Below, piece by piece: positions 48,362 through 57,149 of a stretch of DNA of 64,000 bases. The notes below the pieces were generated by a model. It did not search any database, had not been told where the DNA came from, and saw only the letters and a list, made by a program, of their open reading frames with translations. Within the stretch, counting starts at the first letter, position 1. Each line of letters opens with the position of its first letter. The stretch lies in the NCBI RefSeq assembly GCF_017491605.1, contig NZ_JAFGYY010000013.1, positions 1-64,000 on the forward strand. Direction: 5' to 3'. The translations under genes were made by a program, and so were the position numbers. The DNA comes from Pseudomonas sp. 30_B. Its GTDB lineage: Bacteria; Pseudomonadota; Gammaproteobacteria; Pseudomonadales; Pseudomonadaceae.

Positions 48362-49120
48362 TTACAGGTAACTGTTGAGGACGTCGTCGACGAAACCTTC
48401 GGCGCGCATCTTGTCCAGCGCGGCTTGCAGCTTCTGCACCACCTCGTCCGGGGTTTCGCGGTTCAGCGCCAGGAACAGTTGGTCGCTGTTGAAGCGCAAC
48501 ACGGTCTTGAGGCCAGTGACGCCGACCTGCTTGGCCAGGTAGCGCCCCGCCGGGTCGCCGCTCGCCCACAGGTCGATCGCACCTTCCTGCAGCTTGCCGG
48601 CGTTCTCCTGGTCGCGCAGCGCCAGCACCGGCTCGAAGCCGTGCTTGGTCAGGTATTCGGCCATGGCGTCGCCCTTGTAGGCGCCGACGCGGTATTTCTT
48701 GGCGTCTTCCAGGTTGTTCAGGGGGATCGTGCTGTCGCCCTTGGCCAGCAGGACCCAGTCGTCCGGGCCGATCGGGCCGACCCACTTGAACTGGCTCTCG
48801 CGCTCGGGCAGGCGGGCGGTGACGAACACGCCGTAGCCGGGCTTCTCCAGCGCCAGCTTGTAGATGCGGTCCCAGGGGAAGCGCAGGGTCAGGCTGTACT
48901 GCACGCCAGCGCGCTTGAACATCTCCTTGACGATGTCGACGGCGATCCCGTCGATGTTGTCTTCCTGTGCGAAGTTCTTGCCGTTGATGGCCATGTTGTA
49001 GGGCGGGAAGTTCTCAGTCAGCAGCACCATGCTGTAGTTCGAGCTATCCGTTTCCGCCTTTGCGGCGCTGGCCAGCAACAGACCACAGCCAATCCATGCG
49101 AGCAGAATGCGCTTCAGCAT
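48362..49120 (-). CDS. Periplasmic solute-binding protein (SBP_bac_3), tandem copy 1
   Basis: A 252-residue precursor with a signal peptide (cut near SAAKA). The segments VLLTENFPPYNMAINGKNFAQ, DIVKEMFKRAGVQYSLTLRFP and IDLWASGDPAGRYLAKQVG align with the next gene without gaps, so the two arose by tandem duplication. Ligand unknown. It is downstream of hisF in the same direction but 208 bases away, so co-transcription with his genes is doubtful. Confidence 0.82.
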   Translation of the reverse strand: MLKRILLAWIGCGLLLASAAKAETDSSNYSMVLLTENFPPYNMAINGKNFAQEDNIDGIAVDIVKEMFKRAGVQYSLTLRFPWDRIYKLALEKPGYGVFVTARLPERESQFKWVGPIGPDDWVLLAKGDSTIPLNNLEDAKKYRVGAYKGDAMAEYLTKHGFEPVLALRDQENAGKLQEGAIDLWASGDPAGRYLAKQVGVTGLKTVLRFNSDQLFLALNRETPDEVVQKLQAALDKMRAEGFVDDVLNSYL

Positions 49121-49328
49121 CTGGGAATTCCTGAGAGTGACAATTCTGAGAAGGCGCTGAGCTTACTCGGAGAATTGACGCCAAGAAACCCTACAGCGAT
49201 GGCAATCACACATCCAAACGCCATCACTGCGACCAGCGGTATCGGGCAATCGGGACTCTGGGGCGAAAGGGCCTGCGGCGACTGGGCGCAGGCCATCGAA
49301 GGCCGGGAGAACCCCGGCCTGGAGGAGG

Positions 49329-50099
49329 TCAGCGGACGACGATACCGCGACTGGCCAGGTAGGCCTTGGCTTCCGGCACGCTGTATTCGCCGAAGTGGAA
49401 GATGCTCGCCGCGAGAACCGCGTCGGCCTTGCCTTCGATGATGCCGTCGGCCAGGTGCTGCAGGTTGCCGACACCACCCGAAGCGATCACCGGAACGTTC
49501 ACCGCCTCGCTGATGGCGCGGGTCACGCCCAGGTCATAGCCGCTCTTCACGCCGTCCTGGTCCATGCTGGTCAGCAGGATTTCACCGGCGCCCAGGCCTT
49601 CCATCTTCTTCGCCCACTCCACCGCGTCCAGCCCGGTGGGCTTGCGGCCGCCGTGGGTGAAGATCTCCCAGCGCGGCGCTTCGCCCGGTGCCGAGACCTT
49701 CTTGGCATCGATGGCGACTACGATGCACTGCGAGCCGAAGCGCGCGGCGGCTTCGCCGACGAACTCCGGGGTGAACACCGCGGCGGTGTTGATCGAGACC
49801 TTGTCCGCACCGGCATTGAGCAGGTTGCGGATGTCCTGCACGGTGCGCACACCACCGCCCACGGTCAGCGGGATGAACACCTGGCTGGCCATGCGCTCGA
49901 CGGTATGCAGCGTGGTGTCGCGGCCATCGACGCTGGCGGTGATGTCGAGGAAGGTGATCTCGTCGGCGCCCTGCTCGTCGTAGCGGCGGGCAATTTCCAC
50001 CGGGTCGCCGGCGTCGCGGATGTTCTCGAACTTGACGCCCTTCACCACGCGGCCGTTGTCCACGTCGAGGCAGGGAATGATGCGTTTAGCCAGTGCCAT
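49329..50099 (-). CDS. hisF: Imidazole glycerol phosphate synthase cyclase subunit
   Basis: With HisH makes imidazole glycerol phosphate and AICAR from PRFAR and ammonia. The 256-residue TIM barrel has catalytic Asp11 in [15 protein letters not shown], a second catalytic Asp in [10 protein letters not shown], and phosphate-binding VGGGVRT and IASGGVGN loops. ATG 50099 (MALAKRIIP) is standard; an upstream in-frame ATG is in a repeat. It is the last his gene of the leftward series. Confidence 0.96.
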   Translation of the reverse strand: MALAKRIIPCLDVDNGRVVKGVKFENIRDAGDPVEIARRYDEQGADEITFLDITASVDGRDTTLHTVERMASQVFIPLTVGGGVRTVQDIRNLLNAGADKVSINTAAVFTPEFVGEAAARFGSQCIVVAIDAKKVSAPGEAPRWEIFTHGGRKPTGLDAVEWAKKMEGLGAGEILLTSMDQDGVKSGYDLGVTRAISEAVNVPVIASGGVGNLQHLADGIIEGKADAVLAASIFHFGEYSVPEAKAYLASRGIVVR

Positions 50100-50111
50100 A
50101 GCAATGCTCTC

Positions 50112-50197
50112 GTAGGATGGGTGGAGCGCAGCGATACCCATGCTGCCGAACCACCCCAGGTCCTCATCGCCGGGTTACGCCGCATTGCGGCCCACCC
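50112..50197. repeat. Dispersed palindromic repeat between hisA and hisF
   Basis: GTAGGATGGGTGGAGCGCAG with CGATACCCAT at the left, and GGGTTACGCCGCATTGCGGC followed by CCACCC at the right, form an imperfect inverted pair. Repeats of this kind (GGATGGGT...ACCCATCC) are common in Pseudomonas intergenic DNA. It lies inside the his operon. Confidence 0.6.
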
Positions 50198-50211
50198 AGC
50201 CTGCGTTCAGA

Positions 50212-50949
50212 TCAGCCTTTGAAGCTGTCGCACAGCGCCTGTGCTTCGGCGACGTCCAGGGTGCCTTCGTAGATCGCGCGGCCGGTGATGGCGCCGACGA
50301 TGCCCGGGGTGCGCGCGTCCAGCAGCTTCTGGATGTCGCCCAGGTTGTGGATGCCGCCCGAGGCGATCACCGGGATGCGCGTGGCGTTGGCCAGGGCGGC
50401 GGTGGCTTCGACGTTGCAGCCCTGCATCATGCCGTCCTTGGAGATGTCGGTGTAGACGATGGCGGAGACGCCGTCGGCCTCGAAGCGCTTGGCCAGGTCG
50501 ATCACCTGCACTTCGCTCACCTCGGCCCAGCCGTCGGTGGCGACGAAGCCGTCTTTAGCATCGAGGCCAACGATGACCTTGCCAGGGAAGGCGCGGCAGG
50601 CTTCGCCGACGAACTCCGGCTGCTTGACCGCCTTGGTGCCGATGATCACGTAGCTGACGCCGGCGCGCACGTAGTGCTCGATGGTTTCCAGCGAGCGGAT
50701 GCCGCCGCCGATCTGGATCGGCAGGTTCGGGTAGCGCTTGGCGATGGCGGTGACCACTTCACCGTTGACCGGCTTACCTTCGAAGGCGCCGTTCAGGTCC
50801 ACCAGGTGCAGACGGCGGCAGCCGCCCTCCACCCACTTGGCGGCCATGGACACCGGGTCGTCGGAGAACACGGTGGCGTCTTCCATCAGGCCCTGGCGCA
50901 GGCGCACGCAGGCGCCGTCTTTCAGATCGATTGCGGGGATGATCAGCAT
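50212..50949 (-). CDS. hisA: ProFAR isomerase
   Basis: Isomerises ProFAR to PRFAR in histidine synthesis. The 245-residue TIM barrel begins [20 protein letters not shown], containing the first catalytic Asp; the second is in [22 protein letters not shown] and [10 protein letters not shown] bind the two phosphates. It lies between the DUF2164 gene and hisF. Confidence 0.96.
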   Translation of the reverse strand: MLIIPAIDLKDGACVRLRQGLMEDATVFSDDPVSMAAKWVEGGCRRLHLVDLNGAFEGKPVNGEVVTAIAKRYPNLPIQIGGGIRSLETIEHYVRAGVSYVIIGTKAVKQPEFVGEACRAFPGKVIVGLDAKDGFVATDGWAEVSEVQVIDLAKRFEADGVSAIVYTDISKDGMMQGCNVEATAALANATRIPVIASGGIHNLGDIQKLLDARTPGIVGAITGRAIYEGTLDVAEAQALCDSFKG

Positions 50950-50989
50950 GGGTTGAACCTGCTCGAATCCAAAGATGAATGGGGTCGGG

Positions 50990-51250
50990 TCAGCTCTTCT
51001 CGAGCGCCCACAAGTCGCTTTCGATGCTCTCGAACCGGTCTTTCAGGTGAGATTGCACGTCGAAGATCGCCTTGTTGTAGAACAGCGGGCCGAACTCGCG
51101 CAGGAAGAAGTCCAGCGCCTCTTCGGCCTCGAAGGAGCCGACGTCCAGCTCGAAGCGATCTTCGAGGAAGCGCTGGATGGCGCGCGCCGCACTCTGGCGC
51201 TGGGCGCCGTCGAGTTCGAGGATCGCCGGCTTGTCCTTCTGGCGGGCCAT
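50990..51250 (-). CDS. DUF2164 family protein
   Basis: An 86-residue cytoplasmic protein, rich in charged residues and mostly helical. [39 protein letters not shown] is the conserved core of DUF2164. Its role is unknown. It starts 3 bases after hisH and ends 40 bases before hisA, so it is part of the his operon, an arrangement seen in other Pseudomonas. Confidence 0.85.
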   Translation of the reverse strand: MARQKDKPAILELDGAQRQSAARAIQRFLEDRFELDVGSFEAEEALDFFLREFGPLFYNKAIFDVQSHLKDRFESIESDLWALEKS

Positions 51251-51253
51251 GGC

Positions 51254-51892
51254 TTACCAGCGCCCGTCCCAGGCGGCGAAGTTCTGCAGCAGCTGCAGGC
51301 CATGGGTATGGCTCTTCTCCGGGTGGAACTGCACGGCGAAGCGCGAACCGTCAGCCAGCGCGGCGGCGAAATCGACACCGTAATGGCCGCGACCGACCAC
51401 CTGGCGCGGGTTACCCGCCTGGATGTAATAGCTGTGCACGAAATAGAAGCGCGCGTTGTCCGGGATGTCGTGCCACAGCGGGTGGTCGACGCTCTGCGCC
51501 ACCTCGTTCCAGCCCATGTGCGGCACCTTCAGGTGTTCGCCGTCCTCGTGCAGGTCCTTGCCGAAGAAGCGCACCTTGCCGGGGAACAGGCCGATGCAGT
51601 CGACGCCGTCGTTCTCTTCGCTGTGGTCCAGCAGCGCCTGCATGCCGACGCAGATGCCGAGGAACGGACGGTCCTGGCTGACCTCGCGCACCAGGGCGTC
51701 GAAGCCCAGACGCCTGATCTCGGCCATGCAGTCGCGGATCGCGCCGACACCGGGGAACACCACGCGGTCGGCCTCGCGGATCACGTTGGCGTCGCTGGTC
51801 ACCAGCACACGCCCGGCGCCCACGCGCTCCAGCGCCTTGGACACCGAGTGCAGGTTGCCCATGCCGTAGTCGATGACGGCTACCGTCTGCAT
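51254..51892 (-). CDS. hisH: Imidazole glycerol phosphate synthase glutaminase subunit
   Basis: A 212-residue class I glutamine amidotransferase that feeds ammonia to HisF. Nucleophile Cys81 is in FLGICVGMQ, and the His-Glu pair in [19 protein letters not shown] is the oxyanion-strand region. The correct start is ATG 51892 ([10 protein letters not shown]), sharing one base with the hisB stop (TGATG); a longer frame upstream is overlap with hisB. Confidence 0.95.
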   Translation of the reverse strand: MQTVAVIDYGMGNLHSVSKALERVGAGRVLVTSDANVIREADRVVFPGVGAIRDCMAEIRRLGFDALVREVSQDRPFLGICVGMQALLDHSEENDGVDCIGLFPGKVRFFGKDLHEDGEHLKVPHMGWNEVAQSVDHPLWHDIPDNARFYFVHSYYIQAGNPRQVVGRGHYGVDFAAALADGSRFAVQFHPEKSHTHGLQLLQNFAAWDGRW

Positions 51893-52485
51893 CACAGGCA
51901 CCCTTTGGTGGACGGCATCTGGCCGGCCATGCGCTCGTCCAGCTCGATGGCCATGCGCAGCGCGCGGCCGAAGGCCTTGAACACGGTCTCGATCTGGTGG
52001 TGGGTGTTGTGCCCGCGCAGGTTGTCGATGTGCAGGGTCACCTGGGCGTGGTTGACGAAGCCCTGGAAGAACTCCATGAACAGGTCGACGTCGAAACCGC
52101 CGACGCTGGCACGGGTGAACGGCACGTGCATCTGCAGGCCGGGGCGGCCGGAGAAGTCGATGACCACGCGCGACAGCGCCTCGTCCAGCGGCACGTAGGC
52201 ATGGCCGTAGCGGCGGATGCCCTTCTTGTCGCCGATGGCCTTGGCGAAGGCCTGGCCGAGGGTGATGCCGATGTCTTCGACGGTATGGTGGTCGTCGATA
52301 TGCAGGTCGCCCTTGCACTCGATGTCCAGGTCGATCAGGCCGTGGCGGGCGATCTGGTCCATCATGTGCTCGAGGAAGGGAACCCCGGTATCGAAGCGGG
52401 CCTTGCCCGTTCCATCCAGGTCGATGGAAACCTTGATCTGGGTTTCCAGGGTGTCGCGCGCGACGGATGCCTTGCGTTCGGCCAT
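51892..52485 (-). CDS. hisB: Imidazoleglycerol-phosphate dehydratase
   Basis: Dehydrates imidazole glycerol phosphate to imidazole acetol phosphate. This is the 197-residue monofunctional form, without the phosphatase domain of enteric HisB. Mn-binding motifs [24 protein letters not shown] and the second copy [16 protein letters not shown] are intact. ATG 52485 follows GGAGCTGGTG. It heads the operon; TATAAT-like hexamers on the minus strand at 52515-52520 and 52533-52538 could serve as -10 boxes. Confidence 0.95.
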   Translation of the reverse strand: MAERKASVARDTLETQIKVSIDLDGTGKARFDTGVPFLEHMMDQIARHGLIDLDIECKGDLHIDDHHTVEDIGITLGQAFAKAIGDKKGIRRYGHAYVPLDEALSRVVIDFSGRPGLQMHVPFTRASVGGFDVDLFMEFFQGFVNHAQVTLHIDNLRGHNTHHQIETVFKAFGRALRMAIELDERMAGQMPSTKGCL

Positions 52486-52635
52486 CACCAGCTCCACAGC
52501 TAACACTGCACGTAATTATAAGAAGGGGCAGCATTATAGGCGCGCCCGCCCCGGCGCGGCTATGGGCGGTGGTCGGAGCTGGCCGATCGACAGCACTTTT
52601 CCCTACACTGCCGGACCGCCACCGAGGAAACCTCC

Positions 52636-53034
52636 ATGCCCGTCATTGTCCAGCACCTGACCCAGCCCAGCGACCAGGACCGCCAGGACCTGCTGAAGAT
52701 CTACGCCGATGCCCCGGACTGGCTGCTGGCGCCCTTCACCGACGCCGCGCAACTGGTGGATGAGGGCCTGCGCGAGGGCCTGCTGCTGACCGGTCGCTTC
52801 AACGACCGCCTGCTGGGCGCCGCCTGGGTCGAGCGCGATGCGGACTCCTGGCGCCTTTCGCGCCTGTGCATACGCCAGGTTACCCGCGGGCGCGGCGTGG
52901 CCCGGCGATTGCTGGAAGAAGCCCAGCGCCTGGCCATCCTGCAGGGCGCCGCGCTGCGCCTGAGCGCACCGGCCGACCAGCCGGACGCGGCCGCCTTCGC
53001 CGAACGCCTCGGGCTCACGCTGCTGCCCGCCTGA
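52636..53034 (+). CDS. PanZ-type acetyl-CoA sensor / GNAT-like protein
   Basis: A 132-residue protein with a short GNAT acyl-CoA fold. [29 protein letters not shown] contains the RGRGVA pyrophosphate loop. The N-terminal part ([36 protein letters not shown]) resembles PanZ, which in E. coli binds PanD and promotes its maturation and feedback control by CoA. Pseudomonas PanD may self-process, so the role here could be inhibition only. The gene stands alone, divergent from hisB. Confidence 0.72.
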   Translation: MPVIVQHLTQPSDQDRQDLLKIYADAPDWLLAPFTDAAQLVDEGLREGLLLTGRFNDRLLGAAWVERDADSWRLSRLCIRQVTRGRGVARRLLEEAQRLAILQGAALRLSAPADQPDAAAFAERLGLTLLPA

Positions 53035-53207
53035 GCCGGTCCGGCATTCTGCGACCCGCTCGGCAGGAACCGACGCACGGGGGAACCGTGCGCCGACCCT
53101 CCGTTCAAACCTGACGGAACCTGCACCTTTCTCCTCTGACTGAGGCACAGGTGCGTCGTTGATATACTTTTCCGCTACTCCATCCGCTGCCTGAACAAGG
53201 ACCCTTC

Positions 53208-55433
53208 ATGAAAGCGTTCGGTAAAATCCTCGGCATCGTCGTGCTGGGCCTGCTGCTGCTCATAGTCGCAGCCGGCTTCGTGCTGACTCATTTCTTCAAC
53301 CCGAACGACTACAAGGACGAAATCCGCCAGCTGGCCCGCGACAAGGCCAACGTCGAGCTGAACCTGAAGGGCGACATCGGCTGGAGCCTGTTCCCCTGGC
53401 TGGGTCTGGAACTGCACGACACCAGCGTCGCCACCCTGCAGGCGCCCAACCAGCCCTTCGCCGACGTGCAGCTGCTGGGCATGTCGGTGCGTGTGTTGCC
53501 GCTGCTGCGCAAGGAGCTGCAGATGAGCGACATCCGCGTCGAGGGCCTGAACCTGAGCCTGAACCGCGACAAGACCGGCGCCGGCAACTGGGAAAACATC
53601 GGCAAGCCTTTGCAGCCGGCCGGCGGCGCACCTGGCGCCTCGCAGCCCGCGCCCAGCGAGCCGGCGAAGCCCGCCGCCGCCGAAACGCACCAGCCGATGA
53701 AGCTCGACATCGACAGCCTGACGGTGAAGAACGCGCGTATCGACTATGCCGACGCGCAGAACGGCAAGAACTACACGGTCGAAGGCATCGAGCTGAGCAC
53801 CGGCGCCATCCGCGAGGGCAGCAACATCCCGGTCAAGTTCAGCGCCTACCTGGGCAGCAACCAGCCGGTGATCCGCGCCCGCACCGAACTGACCGGCAAC
53901 CTGCGCTTCGATCGCGCCCTCAAGCGCTATCAACTGGAAGACACCAGGCTCTCCGGCGAAGTGTCCGGCGATCCCTTCCAGGGCAAGACCGCCAGCTACA
54001 GCGCCCAGGGCCAGCTGGTGCTTGACCAGGCCGCCCAGGTCGCCGAGTGGAACGGCCTGAAAATTACCGTCAACCAGCTGCGCGCCCTCGGCGAAATCAA
54101 GGCCCGCGAGCTGGACAAGGCACCCAAGTTCGATGGCGGCCTGTCGCTCGCACCGTTCAACCTGCGCGAATTCCTCACCGGCATCGGCCAGACCCTGCCG
54201 GAAATGGCCGACGCCAACACCCTGACCAAGCTGGAGCTGTCGACCCGCGTGGCCGGCGACCGCAACAGCCTGAACCTCGGCGACATCAAGCTGAAACTCG
54301 ACGACAGCAGCTTCAGCGGCAACCTCGGCATCGCCGACTTCAGCAAGCAGGCCATTCGCGCCCAGCTCAGCGGCGACCGCCTGGACCTCGACCGCTACCT
54401 GCCGGCCAAGGCCGCCAAGGCCCAGGAAGCCACCAGCGCCGCGCGCAAGGCCGAGGTCGAAGCCACCACCAGCAACGCCATCCAGGGCGACACCCCGCTG
54501 CCCAGCGCGCCGACCCAGCAAGCCTGGAGCGACGCCCCCATGCTGCCGGTGGCGAAACTGCGCGCCCTCGACCTGGACGTCGGGCTGCAACTCGGCCAGC
54601 TGACCCTCGACAAACTGCCGATCGAGAACGCCAACCTCAAGCTGCACGGCAATGACGGCCTGCTCACCCTCGACGACATGCGCGGCGAGCTCTTCGACGG
54701 CAAGTTCAATGCCACCGCCAGCCTCGACGTACGCCAGGACGTTCCGCTGCTCAAGGCACAGAAGCACATCGCCGACGTGCCAGTGGATCGCCTGCTCGAA
54801 TCCCAGGGCCAGAAGCCGCCGGTGAAGGGCCTGCTCGACCTCGACGCCGACATCACCACCCAGGGCCTCAGCCAGAAGGCCTGGATCGACAACCTCAACG
54901 GCACCGCGCACTTCGTCCTGACCCAGGGCGTTCTGCTCAACGCCAACCTGGAGCAGCAACTCTGCCAGGGCATCGCCACCCTCAACCGCAAGGCCCTGGA
55001 AGGGACGCACGGCGGCAAGGACACGCCGTTCCGCGAATTGCAGGGCAACCTGGTATTCAAGAACGGCGTGGCCAGCAACCCGGATCTGAAGGCAAGCATC
55101 CCCGGCCTGACCGTCAAGGCTGACGGCGACATCGACCTGCGCGTGCTGGGCATGGACTACCGCGTCGGCGTGATCATCGAAGGCGACAAGGGCGAGATGC
55201 CCGATCCGGCCTGCCAGGTGAACAAGCGCTACGTCGGCATCGAATGGCCGCTGCGCTGCCGTGGCCCGCTGGAACTGGGCGCCAAGGCCTGCCGCCTGGA
55301 CAAGGACGGCATGGGCAAGATCGCCGGACAACTGGCCGGGGAACGGCTGAACGAAAAACTCGAAGAGAAGTTCGGCGACAAGGTCAGTCCCGAACTCAAA
55401 GACGCACTCAAAGGGCTGCTCAAGAAGAAATGA
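53208..55433 (+). CDS. AsmA family protein
   Basis: A 741-residue envelope protein with one N-terminal anchor ([24 protein letters not shown]) and a long periplasmic part rich in beta strands. [40 protein letters not shown] is the AsmA N-terminal (chorein-like) signature, and the C-terminal half ([25 protein letters not shown]) matches the AsmA C-terminal domain. Such proteins are thought to transfer phospholipids between the membranes. A TATACT box lies at 53163-53168. It overlaps mutY by 4 bases. Confidence 0.9.
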   Translation: MKAFGKILGIVVLGLLLLIVAAGFVLTHFFNPNDYKDEIRQLARDKANVELNLKGDIGWSLFPWLGLELHDTSVATLQAPNQPFADVQLLGMSVRVLPLLRKELQMSDIRVEGLNLSLNRDKTGAGNWENIGKPLQPAGGAPGASQPAPSEPAKPAAAETHQPMKLDIDSLTVKNARIDYADAQNGKNYTVEGIELSTGAIREGSNIPVKFSAYLGSNQPVIRARTELTGNLRFDRALKRYQLEDTRLSGEVSGDPFQGKTASYSAQGQLVLDQAAQVAEWNGLKITVNQLRALGEIKARELDKAPKFDGGLSLAPFNLREFLTGIGQTLPEMADANTLTKLELSTRVAGDRNSLNLGDIKLKLDDSSFSGNLGIADFSKQAIRAQLSGDRLDLDRYLPAKAAKAQEATSAARKAEVEATTSNAIQGDTPLPSAPTQQAWSDAPMLPVAKLRALDLDVGLQLGQLTLDKLPIENANLKLHGNDGLLTLDDMRGELFDGKFNATASLDVRQDVPLLKAQKHIADVPVDRLLESQGQKPPVKGLLDLDADITTQGLSQKAWIDNLNGTAHFVLTQGVLLNANLEQQLCQGIATLNRKALEGTHGGKDTPFRELQGNLVFKNGVASNPDLKASIPGLTVKADGDIDLRVLGMDYRVGVIIEGDKGEMPDPACQVNKRYVGIEWPLRCRGPLELGAKACRLDKDGMGKIAGQLAGERLNEKLEEKFGDKVSPELKDALKGLLKKK

Positions 55434-56497
55434 CCCCGGAACGTTTCAATACAGCGGTGCTCGACTGGTTCGACCGCCATGGCCGCCATGACCTGCCCTG
55501 GCAGCAGAACATCACGCCCTACCGTGTGTGGGTCTCGGAAATCATGCTGCAGCAGACCCAGGTCGCTACCGTGATGGGCTACTTCGACCGCTTCATGACA
55601 GCGCTGCCAACGGTGGCGGACCTCGCTGCCGCACCGGAAGACGAAGTGCTGCACCTGTGGACGGGCCTGGGCTACTACACCCGTGCGCGCAACCTGCACA
55701 AGACCGCGAAACTGGTGATGGAGCGGCATGGCGGCGAATTCCCCCGCGACGCCGAGCAGCTCGCCGAGCTGCCCGGTATCGGCCGCTCCACCGCCGGCGC
55801 CATCGCCAGCATCTCCATGGGCCTGCGCGCGCCGATCCTCGACGGCAACGTCAAGCGCGTGCTGGCGCGTTACCTGGCCTGCGACGGTTATCCGGGCGAG
55901 CCGAAGGTGACCAGGCAGTTGTGGGAGGCCGCCGAGCGCTTCACGCCGCATGCGCGGGTCAACCACTACACGCAGGCAATGATGGACCTCGGCGCCACCC
56001 TCTGCACCCGCAGCAAGCCCAGCTGCCTGCTCTGTCCGCTGCGCGAGGGCTGCCGCGCGCATCTGCTGGGCCGCGAGGCCGAATTCCCGGTGCCCAAGCC
56101 GCGCAAGGAACTGCCCCGCAAGCGCACCCTGATGCCGATCCTGGCCAACCGCGCCGGCGACATCCTGCTCTATCGCCGCCCCTCCACCGGCCTCTGGGGT
56201 GGGCTGTGGAGCTTCCCCGAACTGGACGACCTGGCTGCCCTCGACCCGCTGGCCCAGCACCACGCCCTGCGCCTGGGCGAGCGCCGCGAGTTGCCCGGCC
56301 TGACCCACACCTTCAGCCACTTCCAGTTGGCCATCGAGCCCTGGCTGGTGCGCGTCGAGGACGCAGCCCCCGCCGTGGCCGAGGGCGACTGGCTCTGGTA
56401 TAACCTCGCCACCCCGCCGCGGCTCGGCCTTGCCGCCCCGGTGAAGAAGCTGCTCAAACGAGCCGCCGACGTGTTGAATGCAGGAGAAATGTCATGA
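55430..56497 (+). CDS. mutY: Adenine DNA glycosylase MutY
   Basis: Removes adenine mispaired with 8-oxoguanine. The 355-residue protein has the HhH motif [15 protein letters not shown], the catalytic Asp in [12 protein letters not shown], the 4Fe-4S cluster ligands in [17 protein letters not shown], and a C-terminal NUDIX-like domain that recognises oxoG ([27 protein letters not shown]). ATG 55430 overlaps the asmA stop in ATGA; the longer frame upstream is inside asmA. It also overlaps yggX by 4 bases. Confidence 0.96.
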   Translation: MTPERFNTAVLDWFDRHGRHDLPWQQNITPYRVWVSEIMLQQTQVATVMGYFDRFMTALPTVADLAAAPEDEVLHLWTGLGYYTRARNLHKTAKLVMERHGGEFPRDAEQLAELPGIGRSTAGAIASISMGLRAPILDGNVKRVLARYLACDGYPGEPKVTRQLWEAAERFTPHARVNHYTQAMMDLGATLCTRSKPSCLLCPLREGCRAHLLGREAEFPVPKPRKELPRKRTLMPILANRAGDILLYRRPSTGLWGGLWSFPELDDLAALDPLAQHHALRLGERRELPGLTHTFSHFQLAIEPWLVRVEDAAPAVAEGDWLWYNLATPPRLGLAAPVKKLLKRAADVLNAGEMS

Positions 56498-56766
56498 CCC
56501 GACTGGTGATGTGCCGCAAGTACAAAGAAGAGCTGCCCGGCCTCGATCGCGCGCCCTACCCCGGAGCCAAGGGCCAGGACATCTACGAGCACGTCTCGAA
56601 GAAAGCCTGGGACGAATGGCAGAAGCACCAGACCATGCTGATCAACGAGCGTCGCCTGAACATGATGAATGCCGAGGATCGCAAGTTCCTCACCGCCGAG
56701 ATGGACAAGTTCCTTTCCGGCGAGGAATACGCGCAGGCCGAGGGCTACGTCCCGCCCAGCGCGTAA
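56494..56766 (+). CDS. yggX: Fe(II)-trafficking / oxidative damage protection protein YggX
   Basis: A 90-residue cytosolic protein that protects Fe-S clusters. [34 protein letters not shown] and the [20 protein letters not shown] helix are invariant family features, with one Cys near the N terminus. Coupling to mutY, an Fe-S DNA-repair enzyme for oxidative damage, is conserved in gamma-proteobacteria and makes functional sense. Confidence 0.95.
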   Translation: MTRLVMCRKYKEELPGLDRAPYPGAKGQDIYEHVSKKAWDEWQKHQTMLINERRLNMMNAEDRKFLTAEMDKFLSGEEYAQAEGYVPPSA

Positions 56767-56803
56767 GTTTCGGTATTATTTGAAAAATTTTTTAGCGACA
56801 CGC

Positions 56804-56832
56804 TTGACACCCCTCCCGAAAACCCTTTTAAT
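56804..56832 (+). promoter_or_regulatory. Sigma-70 promoter of tRNA-Phe
   Basis: A perfect -35 TTGACA (56804-56809), a 17-base spacer and TTTAAT (56827-56832) as -10 are followed by a GC-rich discriminator (GCGCGCC), typical of stringently controlled stable-RNA genes. Confidence 0.85.
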
Positions 56833-56844
56833 GCGCGCCACGTT

Positions 56845-56920
56845 GCCCAGGTAGCTCAGTTGGTAGAGCAGGGGATTGAAAATCCCCGTGTCGGCGGTTC
56901 GATTCCGTCCCTGGGCACCA
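56845..56920 (+). tRNA. tRNA-Phe (GAA)
   Basis: A full 76-base cloverleaf: acceptor GCCCAGG pairs with CCTGGGC; D-arm GCTC/GAGC; anticodon stem GGGGA/TCCCC with loop TTGAAAA and anticodon GAA at 56878-56880; T-arm with TTCGATT; the CCA end is encoded. It is a single tRNA gene with its own promoter and terminator. The 3' end is not duplicated nearby, so no element is integrated here. Confidence 0.97.
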
Positions 56921-56929
56921 AGCCTTCCG

Positions 56930-56966
56930 AAAGCCCCTGAAATCGCAAGATTTCAGGGGCTTTTTC
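56930..56966 (+). terminator. Intrinsic terminator of tRNA-Phe
   Basis: A perfect 15-bp stem (AAAGCCCCTGAAATC and complement) with a GCAA loop, ending in a T-run. The rest of the gap to 57150 has no clear feature. Confidence 0.92.
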
Positions 56967-57149
56967 GTTTCCGCCCGAAAAATTCCTCCTCGCCCCGCCC
57001 CCTCGCACGAATCGTGTCGAATGTTTGCCGAACTACACTGTCTACTGGCACGTAGCAGGTTGTTCTTTCAGAATCATGACGAACTGGACGACTCCGGCCT
57101 TTTTGGCGGGATACCCTCCGGAAGTTCGATGTTTCATAGCGGAGTCACT

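Noticed and set aside
56845..56966. tRNA-Phe as an attachment site for an integrated element
   Set aside because: The tRNA is intact, no integrase gene is nearby and no duplicate of its 3' end is visible in the window.
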